Assembly: GCA_011947345.1 (NCBI GenBank)
Contig: JAAVTG010000564.1
Coordinates: 1 to 64,000 of the forward strand
DNA: 64,000 nt
DNA from: Phytophthora quininea
Taxonomy: Eukaryota > Oomycota > Peronosporomycetes > Peronosporales > Peronosporaceae
Direction: 5' to 3'
The notes under the pieces were generated by a model that saw only the letters and a list, made by a program, of their open reading frames with translations, ran no database searches and was not told the DNA's origin. Made by a program: the position numbers and the translations under genes. Shown piece after piece: positions 1-11,221 of the stretch (position 1 is the first letter of the stretch; each line of letters begins with the position of its first letter).

Positions 1-571
1 CGGCAACGTCGAGGCTGCCTTGGTCACGGTAGAACTCGAGACGGAGTTCGCTTGCGTGGGAGGGTGCCAGTACATCATTGTAAAATGCTCCGCTCGGGTG
101 GTTCACCGACAGGTTCAAAGTGCGGTCGGGCGTATCAAAGCCCTCCACGGCGCGCAGCACGACGGAAACACCAGCAGGCATCCAGAGCTTGCTGAGGTGC
201 AGGGCGACATAGGCATACCCGGAGCCCTTGGTCAGCGTGTAGGATCGGAATGGCAGAGAATCACCAGGTGTGGCGCTGTCAAAAGCGAGTTGGAATTCGG
301 GGCAGCCCATGCCGATGTCCACGGTGCGCGTCGCCTGGGACGAGTTTGAATTTGTTGATGTCTGTGGATCGTCGATCGACTGTGTATCGAAGTCATCGTT
401 GTTCGAATGATGCTTGGGGTAAGCCGAAGGACTCCCTGCGTAGGCCGCCAGCAACAGCAGCGCGATACACCCGGTGATACCCAAGTTGCGGTAGCGCCGC
501 TGAGTAGTTGCATCGGGCGTGTCCTCCTCGTCGAGCCGGTGATGGTGCATCGAGACTATCACGTCGTGCAT
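1..571 (-). CDS. Single-pass membrane protein, 3' part outside window
   Basis: The frame opens at an ATG at 571 (second in-frame ATG at 550) and stays open for about 190 codons to the left edge, so the C terminus is missing. A short charged N-terminal tail is followed by one hydrophobic segment (residues ~31-46, GITGCIALLLLAAYAG), then a Ser/Asn/Asp-rich linker and a globular part beginning near residue 85 with VDIGMGCPEFQLAF. The position of the hydrophobic segment suggests a type II signal anchor with the globular part outside the cytosol; a signal peptide is the alternative. I do not recognise the family. An upstream exon is possible because no stop lies close upstream of 571. Confidence 0.6.
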   Translation of the reverse strand, partial: MHDVIVSMHHHRLDEEDTPDATTQRRYRNLGITGCIALLLLAAYAGSPSAYPKHHSNNDDFDTQSIDDPQTSTNSNSSQATRTVDIGMGCPEFQLAFDSATPGDSLPFRSYTLTKGSGYAYVALHLSKLWMPAGVSVVLRAVEGFDTPDRTLNLSVNHPSGAFYNDVLAPSHASELRLEFYRDQGSLDVA

Positions 572-1443
572 TTGTCTTGCCTCGGTCTTGCCGTCGAGCT
601 GGTAAGTCACTTGGCGAGCCGAGGATGTTTGGCAAGTGATTACACGAGCAAGAGCCCTGCCTCTCGTGTCCGCGGCGCCACATGATGATCAAGTCGAGCG
701 CAAGACCAAGATAGCTGTGTCGAATTGGGCGAGGTAAGAACGACAAGGTCGACACTATTTTCGAGGGAGTGCCGAGACTCAAGAGCAGATTGTCGGAAGC
801 ATGGGATCACACATGCCATCAGGAGTTCTTCGCTGCGCACCCAAAATATATCGTACGGATCCAGTTGAAAGCGATCAACAGCTACAACTTCGAGACGCTC
901 TGGGCATTTGATCGGGCCGAGCCTTCGTGTCGCAAGCTCATTCACGTGGATACCCTCGCAGTCGAAGACCGCGCACGACCAGAATGGCGGCTTCGTGGAA
1001 AGCGTCTCGAGTCGATTCTGCTCTGATCGTGTAGATGTATGCTCGATCAGCAAGTTGAAGTGAACCTCGGAAAAGGCCGAACGCTTCAAAGCCGTTTGAA
1101 AAAGCTGTTGCTAGTGCCGCTCGTCCGCAGTCAATGCGATTCCGACACGAAAAAATGGTTTGGTCCGCCAAGCAGTGCCTGGATTCCATGCGCGGTGTTG
1201 CTGGCGTGGAGAAAGACATGCTGGCAGTGTCGAAGACCGGACGCCGACTATGAACAGTAGCCCGAGGCGTGATTTCGCGCGGGCATGGATACAGTGCCAC
1301 GATGGCGGTGTCCGCCGTAGCCGACATCAAAGGGATCAGCAACGCTTCCTCCAGCGCAGACGAACGCCACATCCTGGTAATGATCCCCGATCCGTAGCCA
1401 GCACTTCACAACTTCTGCTGTCGCGAACAAGTCCACGGTGGCC
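572..1443. other. Unresolved region without a convincing gene
   Basis: Several overlapping open frames of 80-150 codons occur on the minus strand (for example 640-1089 and 938-1372), but none has low-complexity-free, family-like sequence, an obvious partner exon or a recognisable motif. It probably holds the upstream region of the minus-strand membrane-protein gene and of the plus-strand START/FYVE gene. I see no RNA gene here. Confidence 0.4.
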
Positions 1444-2747
1444 ATGACCTTCAGCGACACGCTCAGTCCGTTTGGCCGATCCACTTGTCATGTACCGACA
1501 CCGTGTGGCTGCAAGAACTGGTGCGGTTACTCGTTCATGAGCACGTGTTGAGCTACGAGCAGCACGTGCAGAATCACCGTCGACTGGATGCATCCCGATG
1601 GAAGCTAAACACCAAGCGCGGGGATTTGGAGGTCTATTCGCAGCAGCCGCTACGTCACCGGAGGAAAAACAGCAGCGCGGGCGAGCGCGGGGTACGACGA
1701 AGGTTGTTTACGAATGCGGAAGACACCGAGGTGGGGGCAGCTCTGGCGGAAATGCCGACCTTGCTGCTTGTGGGAACGCTCGAAGGCTCCTTGAACGACG
1801 TCATGTACGGGGTGCTGAACCCGACCGCCGACTCGATGCGCGTGAAATCTTCGTACGTCGGGGATAAGTTTGCCGCCTGCGCCGTCCTAGCAACGCTGGA
1901 CAAGCCGTCGCGGAGCGAGCCGTTCCGATCGCAGACACTCAAGTGGTTCGAAGGCGACCACCCGTACATCTTCCGTCCGATCGTCAAGAACCGGGACTTT
2001 GTCTTCATGGAGGCCACAGGCTTCACAGAGCTCAGCGACGGAGAACGAGTCGGCTACCACGTCATGCACTCGGTGACGTTTCCCGGCGCGAGACCCGTCA
2101 ACGGGAACATCCGAGCGCACATGGCAGTGTGCGCTTTCTATCGCCAGCAAAGCAACGGAGTTATCGAGGTGTTTACCAAGACGACAGCGAACCCTGGCGG
2201 ACACGTCGCACCGGCCATCGCTGTCAAGTACGGGGCAATCGCGCTTCTCTCTGCACAAAACTTAGTGGACTGCGCTCTCGCGAAGAAGTTCGTGTGGGTC
2301 CTGGCACGCCGACGACGTTCGACATCGTCGACAAGTACTAGCACCAGCACCAGCACCAGCAGCACGTCAAGCTCTCGTAGCAGGAGAAGCACGCTCCCAT
2401 CCGCAAGCGATCGCTCGTGCTTCACCTGCGGAGAGAGCGTCTCCTCTCTGCTGGGCAGCAGAAGTGACGTGTGCGCACTGTGCTGCCGGTCGATTTGTTC
2501 GTCGTGCAGGGTGAAAAAGGAGCTGAGCTCTATCGCCTGGGACGGCAGTTTGATGAAGCTCAAGCTGCGCTTCTGTGGCTCTTGCATCAGCGACGTTGGG
2601 CAAGTGGACGCTCGAGCGGTTGCTTGCGACGAGTTCCGATCGGATCAATCCGATTCCAGCCACCACAGTCTCACGGCACACCTCGAAGGTTTGACCGCGT
2701 CCGATCCGAACGTCGTGGTGCTCCGTCCGAGCGCTCTGAGCTCCTAG
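1444..2747 (+). CDS. START-like plus FYVE-like zinc finger protein 1
   Basis: About 434 residues if one base is restored near 1475. The ATG at 1444 encodes MTFSDTLSPFG. The downstream body (HLSCTDTVWLQELV onward) is one frame away, and the paralogue at 4389-5587 has the same N-terminal pattern (LFPSLELSVSD) in one frame. Residues ~30-290 form a START-like lipid-binding fold with family landmarks VKNRDFVFMEATGF and GYHVMHSV. A Ser/Thr run follows, then a zinc finger with four CxxC pairs (CFTC, CALC, CSSC, CGSC). The canonical FYVE R(R/K)HHCR motif is absent, so phosphoinositide binding is not assured. Likely a peripheral membrane or lipid-transfer protein. First of three local paralogues. The break is a missing base in a GGCC context and may be an assembly error. 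Confidence 0.7.
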
Positions 2748-3115
2748 CCCAGGAAAAAATGAAATTTGATAATCATGTCACGATGGCAAACCGCCGGTCT
2801 TCTTGTTCGAGACGCTCTGCCTCTGCCAGCTCGCCTGAGTAAAACTTTCGTGATTGCCCACCGAGATTTGAGCCGAGCTCTTGGTCCCGCCAACGTGGAC
2901 CGAAAAGACCCCACCGAGCTCGCAAAATTGCACCGAGCAGTGTCAACGGCAACCGTCGATCCATCGCGGTCTTGCCAATTGATCGCGTCCCGTTCACAGT
3001 TGCCTCACGATCGGCGTGGAAAGTGCTACGCCAGGAGCGATTGCTTCGGTACCTTCCCGCTGTCGTGTGTACATTTCGTAGCTCTCTACGGCCCGACCAG
3101 TTAGTCTCAAATTCG

Positions 3116-4352
3116 ATGGCGAGCACCAGCAATGGCAGCCCCTTCATGCCATTTACACTCTCGCATGACGATGCAGCCTGCCTGAAGCGACTCGTTGGTG
3201 TTCTCGTGGGCCACCAAGTGGAGAGCTACGAGAACCTCCTCCAAGATCTAGAGCGTCTCGATAGTCAGCGATGGAAGTTGGTTCAGCAGCGAGACAATGT
3301 GCGAGTGTTTTCCGAGCTACAGCGAGACGCCAAGTCATCCCGAAGACGACTTGGACTCGACAGACACGCCTCGAATGTTGGTCACCGGTCAAATGGAAGG
3401 CTCGCTGGACGACGCCATGTACGGCGTGATGACTCCGACGCTCGCGTCAATGCGACTCAAGTACTTTTACACGAACGACATGCTGGCCAACGGCGCCGTC
3501 CTGGACACGATCGAGATGCCGTCCGAAGAGGATCCATTCGAGTCGCTGACGGTGAAATGGGTCGAAGGCTACCGCCCTCCGGTGCTTGGCACCGTCGTCA
3601 AGAACCGCGACTTCGTCTACATGGAAGCGACGGGTTTCTCCAAGCTCAGCGATGGCGAAGTGGTCGGTTATCATCTGATGCACTCGGTGCATTTCCCACA
3701 GACACCCGAGGTCCATGGCAATATCCGCGCCACAATATCGACCTGCGAGTTGTATCGGCAGCGAAATCACAGCGCGGTGGAAGTTTTCGGAGAGAACTCG
3801 TTCACTCCAGGGGGCAACTTACCCCGAAGCCTTGCGATCAAGTACGGTGCAGTCGCGCTCAGCTCGGTGAGGAAGTTGGTCCGCTGCGCTCACCACAAGA
3901 AACTCGCGTGGCTGCTTCAGGTCCGACCCCGGTCCGAACAGCTCGGTGATCTGTGGCGAGGCCAAGTGCATCGGATGCGGCCACAAGCCTGGCTTCTTTG
4001 TCAACGGAATCGGAGCGTGCTCGTTATGTCGACGGGCGTTGTGCTCGAACTGTAGATTGAAGATAGAGCTGGGGTTCATCGGGTCTATGGACGAGTTTGT
4101 ACGACGCAAGTTGTGGTTTTGCTCGTATTGTTCGAGCGATGCGACTCGGACAGACCCCGCTTGGTCGTGTGTTCGGAATACACCGATTCGCGCGTCATGT
4201 TGCCCACTCCGTGGGGCAGCTTCCCCACCAGCACAAGTTCTCGAACGAACTCGGAGCGCAGCGACGACTGGAGCTCGGGATGCCAAGAATTATCGCAACC
4301 TCCTGCCATAAAAGTCTGCCAAACTAACCAAAGTCTAAGTAATGCAGATTGA
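3116..4352 (+). CDS. START-like plus FYVE-like zinc finger protein 2, frame-broken
   Basis: Same architecture as its neighbours. Starts at the ATG at 3116 (MASTSNGSPFMPFTLS). The START-like region carries VKNRDFVYMEATGF and GYHLMHSV, and the finger carries CGEAKCIGC, CSLC, CSNCRLK and CSYC. The frame changes between about 3305 and 3360, between about 3925 and 3945, and near 4155. The first two need one extra base removed or two bases added; the third is one missing base. The Ser-rich tail then runs to the stop at 4350-4352. Without the last change translation would end at 4311. Either a decaying paralogue or consensus errors. The rest of the frame has no stop, which favours errors. Length would be about 411-413 residues, like the paralogues. 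Confidence 0.6.
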
Positions 4353-4388
4353 AGCACTTTCAATTCGATACATTCACTGGAATTCATG

Positions 4389-5587
4389 CTAACCGGAATC
4401 GGAGGACGATGTGATGGAGAAGTCGCTACCCGATCGCTGATACAGAGCGCGCTTGTTGGTAGCCAGCACCTGGTCACGCGCGACTTGCAGTGCACTGATC
4501 CCGAGCGCTTCCTTGATACACTTAGGGCAGAAGGTGACCTTGCGCTTCTCGTACTTGAGGTTTGGCTCCATGAACGTCAGCAGCTTGCGGACTCGACAGG
4601 ACCGACACACGACGTTGAAGCAAAGTTTGCACGTGCCACGAGTCGTGCTCAGTTTGCCCAAGCGGTTGCGGGTGGTCGGCGTCGAGCAACTAACACAGAC
4701 ACTGTCGCCGCATCTTGTCCCCATCTGCTTCTTCTCGGCGTTGCGGTACTGCATGATCCACGCCAGCTTCTTCATTTCGCCACAGTGAGCGTAATCTGTG
4801 CACGCCAAGAGCATCGACGCCACCGGGTGCAGTAGAGCGTCTTCACTACACCACCATTGGGGTCACACGCACCAGTCGCGTACATTTCGACCGACATGTC
4901 CTTGTCCTGACGGAAGAAGGCGCACAGGTGGCAATTGCCGCGGACTAACCCGGACAGCTCCGGAGCTTGAGGCAACGCGATAGAGTGCTGGATATGGTAG
5001 CCGATACGTTCGCCGCTATCTGTCTTCAAGATGCCGGTCGCCTCCATATAGACAAAGTCACGGTTCTTGACCAAACTGGTCGAACCGAGCGGCAAGTCCA
5101 GCTGCATCCACTTGAGCACGAGCGATTGCAGCGGGTCCTCTGGTGTCGGTCGCGTGATGGTGTCCAATACTGCAGCACTGCTGATGTCGTCAATGTAGGA
5201 AGCTTTGAGTCGCATCAGCTCCAACGTCGGACTGATGACCCCGAACATGACGTCCTCCAGCTTGCCGACGATGGAGCCTTCGCAGAGTATAATGGGCATC
5301 TTGGACGTGTCGACGATCTCGTCCGTCTGTTCCGTTGCTTTGGCTTCCCGTCGCTCGCTTTTCGACGGCTTGGACTCCCGTTCCGAGTAGAGACGCACAT
5401 TGTCCTTGGCCTTAAACAACTTCCACCGGTTCGTGTCCACCTGACGCGTCTCGCCCGCGAGATACGCGTTGTAGTTGGGGAGGTGCTCCTCGATGAAGGC
5501 TGGCACCAGCGCCTGCAGTTCGGCCTTATCGCTTACCGATAACTCCAGGCTGGGGAACAAGTTCTGGATGAACCGGTCCCTGGCCAT
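4389..5587 (-). CDS. START-like plus FYVE-like zinc finger protein 3
   Basis: About 399 residues from the ATG at 5587 (MARDRFIQNLFPSLELS) to the stop at 4389-4391, with one base missing near 4833 (CTACTGC context). Residues ~1-270 are START-like, with LVKNRDFVYMEATGI and GYHIQHSI. After the break come MKKLAWIMQYRNAEKK and a zinc finger with CGDSVCVSC, CKLC, CRSC and CPKC pairs, then a Ser-rich tail. Like the two neighbours it lacks the HHCR core of canonical FYVE fingers. It is convergent with paralogue 2 and only tens of bases from its end, so the cluster is two tandem copies plus one inverted. Probably a lipid-sensing or membrane-associated adaptor; substrate unknown. Confidence 0.7.
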
Positions 5588-6385
5588 GATCACCTGAGTG
5601 TTGTGTGTGTGGGCCGAGGATGTGGAAATGGGATCGACTGGAGGATGCACTCGCCCTGCCTGCTTGGGTTCCTCCAGGTCAGGCGTTTGGTGTCAGCGGT
5701 TGCACTTGTTGACTGCTGTCTTCTACCGTCGGAAGACGTAGGAAAAAGGAGGCCTGGAATTTGCCGTTCGGATGAGTCCGAAGCCTGCGGCTGGTGGCGT
5801 GCCGGACCGCAGAGGTGAAAGACGCTGCGGTGCTTTTCTTCCGGATCGGCAGTCCTGTTTTCTATGTCGGTCAGGCGCTGTGTATACCAAGTGCCTCGAA
5901 TTAGTCGACCGTAAACTCGACAACACGTTTGGATCTTCGCGCGCGTGTGGCTAGCGGGGACTTCAGTCGAACACTCGACACACAACACGACACGCTAACG
6001 ACGTTTGACCCGGTTGCTTTCTTGAAGCACGGGGCTCAAACGGTGGAGCTTGTTAGTGGTACGTCGGCCTCGCCGTCTGGGAGGTTGTCGTGGCGTTTGT
6101 TACAGCGTCTTGGATCCCACGCTCAAGTGCAGCTCCTGCGCAACTGAGCAATGAGTTTATGGCGTGTTCAAGCAATGTAACGTCGACGAGGAAACGAGAG
6201 CTAGTCGTCCCGTATTTTAAAGCAAGGCGATGTGAGGCCCCTACGCAAACAACACGCATACACCACAACACTGTGAACTTCACGATCAAGGTTGTTGACC
6301 TCGAAAACATGGCTATTTATCGCAATGATTGCACCATAATGTTTGTAAATACCTTTTATACACACATTTTGCTTATTTGACCAGC
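5588..6385. other. Divergent intergenic region
   Basis: About 0.8 kb between the start codons of the minus-strand START/FYVE gene and the plus-strand gene at 6386. It becomes AT-richer towards 6300-6380. I see no convincing gene, only short overlapping frames; it must contain both promoters. Confidence 0.5.
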
Positions 6386-7129
6386 ATGGCCGACATCCTC
6401 GCCGCGCGGGTCTTCCTCGCCTTCGACGACTTCTCCCTGGCCGGCAGGCGTACGTCTCCTCTGCGTAGCTACGTGTACGCCGCCCCCACCTAAACCACTC
6501 TGTCTTGTACGACTGTAGACGTCCTCCGCTTCGCCAGCGGAGTGCAAGCCCAAGACGTGTCCAGATCCGCCGTCGCCACCTTATTCCCGGATCTGTCTGA
6601 TTGTATCGCCATCAAGCGGACTGCTAACATTGCGTTTGTGACGGTCAAGTCGTCCGCACTGACGCCGGATCAGCGCTGGCAGTTTGCAGACGCCTTCGTC
6701 AATGCGTTGGACCAATGCCACGTGCAGGAGCTGGCGGTTCTAGCGGCGCTGCATCTTCCCTACGCCCAGGATAACGTGTGCCAATACACTTTAAACTCGG
6801 ATGCAACGTCCGATAATAGCGAAGCGGGGCTGCCGCTGGCAGACCCGAAATGGGACGTCAAGGACCCGTTCTTGGCTCCGTTGCTGCATCTGATCAAGGT
6901 CGAGAGGTTCCCGAGAACGCACTTGCTGCTGGCCAAGGGCTACAAACCTGGACGAGACTTGTCCGGAACGTACGACGCAGTGGACGCGTTGGCGAGCTCT
7001 GCAGATTTTCACCAAACAGCAAGTGACGGTGGATGCGGACGAGATGCAGCGCCAACTGCCTCGGCTTTGGCCAAGGAGAAGGTGAAAACTGCCGAGAACA
7101 ACGAGCACCTGACGCTGCTCTACCATTAG
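6386..7129 (+). CDS. Two-exon gene, possible proteasome assembly chaperone (PAC1-like)
   Basis: Exon 1 is 6386-6449 and exon 2 is 6519-7129, joined across a 69-bp GTACGT...TGTAG intron, giving 224 residues. The start MADILAARVFLAFDDFSLAG and the joined reading GRRHVLRFASG are in one frame, and translation without splicing stops inside the intron, which supports it. The body is a compact soluble alpha/beta protein. Conserved-looking patches are ADAFVNALDQCHVQELAVLA and RTHLLLAKGYKPGRDLSGTY. The pattern resembles proteasome assembly chaperone 1 (PSMG1 family), which helps assemble the 20S alpha ring, but the match is from memory and weak. No signal peptide or membrane segment. It is convergent with the RGS gene, stops 111 bp apart. 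Confidence 0.6.
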
Positions 7130-7240
7130 ACCAAGGCGGGTAATGGCAACTTGAACGAGTGATGCCAATGGAAATGCAGTTGATAGTTAGCTAGCTCTGG
7201 TACTTCTACGGCGGAGATCTCGAGGCTGGAGCAGGAGTTA

Positions 7241-10089
7241 CTAGTTTTCGACGCTGGTGGCCGGCGCTCCGTTGCCTGTCGGACCTATGACCACCCCACG
7301 TTGCTTGTTGTCAACAGGAGGTGCAGGCGAATCGCGGGACAACCCGCGAGCCTCCTGGACGAGGTGGAAGCGGTGGCGCAAGAAGGCCATCTCCAGCTCG
7401 CCTCGCAGCATCTCAGCCGGGTAGTCCTCGTGCACCGTGGCCCACGTGCCTACAAGAGCCATAAAGATGCGCGAGTCCAAGAAGTCGGGCACCACGACGT
7501 TCCGCATGTGGTCGTAGCACTCGTTCTCGACCTCGTCGAAAGACGTTCGGCACGCGACCTCGAGCTGCATCTCGACGCGTTTACGCAGCGCTGGAGCGAG
7601 CGGAATGGGCGACCGCGGGTTGGTCGGGTTCAGGTACTTGTCGTAGATCTTCTTAGCCGAACGAAGCACGATCTGGTAGCTCGGTAGACGTCGGTAGTGC
7701 TCGATCTCCTCCCAGAGCATGAGGTTCTCGGAGCAGTGCTGGAAGTCCAGGAACTTGCGGAAGGCCTGCATACACCCTGGATACGTCAAGAAGACGTCGA
7801 GGTGGCATAGCTCGAGCTTGCCTGCTTTTGCGGCCTGATCCACACCAGCGAGGTGGGCGTCTGCTGGTGTCGACTTGCTGTCTCGACGCAGGTCTTTATA
7901 GTAGTTGGACTTGACGAATCGCGGCAAGGAGTCCTGGAGCATACCATGACGCACGCGGTTCGCAATCTTCTTGAACATGTCGACACTCGGATTCGAGAGC
8001 CGCATGTAGACCTCGTCACGCATGGCTGCGCTCATGTCCACCTGCAGTCGCGCACTGGGCATCATGTACTTCCTGTAGATCTTCTTGGCGGAATGCTGGA
8101 GGAACTCGATGCCTGGCAGCAGCTTAAAGTCCTCCACTTCTTCGCAGAACGCCAGCAATGGGTCCACTCCTCGTCGAGTCATGAACTGCTTGAAGTATTT
8201 CTTAGCAAACGGATCGCTCAGCAGTAAGCTGAGTTGCTGGTGCGGCGTCAGCTTCTGGTCATCCTCGAACTTTTTGATGGACTTGCGACGAGCTTGGCCG
8301 CCTCGAGCCCCGTCGGAGAATTCAAGTGGGATGAGCTTCTCAACCGGGTAGTGCATGGCGGCGTCGATGAGCTGGAATTCTGCGAGGGCGTCTAGCTTCT
8401 GGTGGAGGACTTCGCTTTGCTCGAACCGGTTCACCCGCCGCTGAATTTGCTTGATGTCGGGCTTGAGCTCTATCGAGTGCTCCAGATAATCTTTCGAGCG
8501 GCAGAAACCCGGCCAAATGTCGTCGCTGATGCGGTTGAAGACATTCACCTGGACTTCGTAGAACAGCTTGGGGATCAGCGCTCCTTTGTTGTCCACTACC
8601 TCGTGGATCTCACGTAACGCTCCGTTCTCTCCTAGACCTGTGATAAAGTTCTTAGACAATGGAGAGCAGTATCGATCGTAGATCTTCCGCGTCTTGTTGA
8701 CCACGAACGACAAGTTGGGCAGGCGTTTGCAGTCTTCGACCTCCAAGTAGAAGAGGAGGTTTTCGAGCGCCAGAGCCTCCATGCAGAAGGTCTTGAGGAA
8801 GCGCAACTTGGCTGGGTGGGCTAAAATGCCCAACAGCGAGTAGTCTTCGGCTTCTTCGGTGCCTTCCATGATGTTAGCAGCTACCGTTCCAGTCGCCGAA
8901 GCAGCTTCGAGTGGAGTCAAACCGCTGTTGGAGACTGGACCAGGTGCGTTTGGAAAGGTTGGCGCGCAGAAGTCCTGCATCTTTTTAAACAGTTTGCTCT
9001 CACGGAAGCGCGGATACACGGATTTTTCCAGTGCGATGAAGCAAATTTGTTGTGCTGGAGCGTAGATCCCTGCCGAGATGTTGTCACCTTCGAGAGATTT
9101 CTCGATATCCAGCAGCATCTGAGCTGTCACGCACACTGGCGACGGAGCTTCCGGCGAGAGAAATTTGTCGTAAATCTTGCGAAGGCGACGGTGAGTGTAC
9201 GAGTGCGACGGCAAGTGCTGCAGCTCGTCGATTTCGACCCAGAACCGCAGCATATCTGCACCGTTGGGGATATTACTGTCCTCGGCATACTTGAGGATCA
9301 TCTTGAGCGTGGTCGGGTCCGTCAGCACGTCTGTGGTAAATACGGGCGTAAGGTTCTGGACTAGATCGAGCGCGAGTCGAGAGGTGCCAACGGCCCGACC
9401 AAAGCCTTTCTCACCGGTAACAGCAACGATCCCGCCGATCGCGGTGCGGTCATTGTGGCCGACTTCATCAGGCACAGCTTCACGGACAGCGACGGGAGGA
9501 GCTTCATCGTGAGAGACGTCTTCACACGACGATTCGTTGGGTGATAGGGGCAGAGTCGCCTCGATGGTCTGCTCCCTGTTCTCAGCAGAGGTCATCACGG
9601 ACGCCAATGTCGCTGCATCCAGCAGCGAGCTCGATCGTGCTTGGAGATTCGCACTTGTCAACTGGAGACGAGCAAAAGTGGAGTAAGTTTCAACGCCTCA
9701 GCACAACGGAGATGATGGTTGCGGCCGAACTACCTCTGGGTGCTCGCTGTCGTGCTCCGATTCACTGTGGATCGAGTGCACTTCCGTCACTTGAGACTCG
9801 TCTAGTTCTGGTGAAGAAGCAGTATCGGTCGGTAACTTGGCAGCAGATTGAGAGTTTGTCGCGAGTCGGATCGCAATCAGGTCGCGAACACTGCGGAAGA
9901 TCTCTTCTTGGGAGTCGCCTGCAGCGAGTCGACGGTCGTACTCGTTCTTCGTCTAATCCAAACGCAAAGCATGTTGAGTTTCGTCATAAATAGCGATGCA
10001 AACGCCGCAAGTTATTGACTTACCTCTCGGACGATTTCGGGCCCGTCCGGGTCCAGTGCGTAGATATCCACCGACGCCGCGGCTCCCAT
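7241..10089 (-). CDS. Protein with four tandem RGS domains, N-myristoylation motif
   Basis: Three exons on the minus strand: 10024-10089, 9734-9952 and 7241-9661, with introns of 71 bp (GTAAGT...ATTAG) and 72 bp (GTAGTT...CTCCAG), both phase 0, giving 901 residues. The short first exon encodes MGAAASVDIYALDPDGPEIV. MGAAAS fits the MGxxxS/T N-myristoylation rule and suggests membrane anchoring. Four RGS-type helical domains follow at roughly residues 210-335, 370-505, 573-685 and 715-840. Each has the helix ending in KIYDK/R (RKIYDKFLSP, RKIYDRYCSP, KKIYRKYMMP, KKIYDKYLNP). RGS domains accelerate GTP hydrolysis by G-alpha subunits, so this is a candidate G-protein regulator. It has no seven-helix receptor part. 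No frame breaks. A start at the ATG at 9595 would drop the myristoylation motif and is less likely. Confidence 0.85.
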
Positions 10090-11221
10090 TTCTGCTGCCT
10101 GGGGGTCGACGTTAAGTCGATCGCCTTGCAGCCGCTACCGGTTCCCTGGCGAGTTGTCTGGCGGTGCTACCGGCGGCAAAAATGGCCCGCCGCAAAGGAG
10201 GAGGTTGAAACACTCGCGGCCTGGAGGCTAATTACGGCCGCCGCATGCTCCAGCGCAGTTGACGGGCTATAGATAACCTGACCGATGGTTGTTTTTGCTA
10301 TAAATGGGAGGGAGGGCGCTAGCCTTCCTCTCGCTGTGACGGCCACCACACTTAGCTCTCCACACGCCGGAAATGCGTTTGCTGTTCGCGTCCTGCGGCG
10401 AGCGGAACCCACAATATATACCCACATTAAGCAGAGCGTTATGTCGCCTCGACTAACTTTACTCGAACGTCAACAAACATGTTGACGTCGAAAGTGGCTA
10501 CACTTGAGAACTGAAGCACGCAAAAACGCACTTGCTGCTTGGTGGCCGAAGCTGGCATGGCCGGTGGTGATCTTCGACGCGTTCCCCGTTGCTCGGAGCG
10601 GGCAATAGAAGCCCACACACTTTTTCGACATTAGAAAATGAGCTACTCAAGTTGACGTATCAGCAGGAGCCGTTTCGCCAAGTCGCTTTTACCTGAATCC
10701 AAAGTGCTGCTTGGGCTCCCGGAAGTCACCGATGCTGCCACCGACGCCGTTAAACGCAACGCAATGCGCCGCGCAAACCATTTGCTTGAGTTGGAAAGGC
10801 TGCTATGAGCTCCGGACGTTGAAGCCCACATGGCTCAATACCTACGCCTTTCACAGCGGAAGCGTGAATATGGGGGCTCTCCAGCCACACTCTCCCATCC
10901 ACAGACTGAATCGATGTCCACCATCGTGGGCCTCTCACCACCGCCAGCAGCTCGTTGCCCTGCGACCGAACGAGAGGCACTGCACGCATTGCCAGTTTAC
11001 ATAAACCCCACACAAATCGAGGTACCAGGTGTCCCAACTGCAACACACCATCACGCGTCCAGCTCTCTGAATCAAATCGCAAAGTCAGTCGCGGACCTCT
11101 CCATTGACGAGAAGCAAAGCGAAGGAAGGCGGCCGCTTCTCCAACCAGCATTGGCGTCCTCTTGGCGTACTCCCGTCCACTGATTGCGCGCACTCCTGTC
11201 CGCTCCGTCCACTTGTCCACC
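10090..11221. other. Intergenic region between divergent RGS and PX-RING genes
   Basis: About 1.1 kb between the start codons of two divergent genes. Open frames on both strands are short or antisense to the next gene. An AT-rich run with ATATATA occurs near 10420 but I cannot assign it to a promoter. No RNA gene or repeat recognised. Confidence 0.5.

Noticed and set aside
640..1372. Overlapping minus-strand frames of 144-149 codons
   Set aside because: No motif, no consistent exon structure and mutually overlapping frames; left as unresolved.
2337..2380. A microsatellite or CRISPR-like repeat (CACCAG units)
   Set aside because: It is an in-frame Ser/Thr linker of the START/FYVE protein, without spacers.
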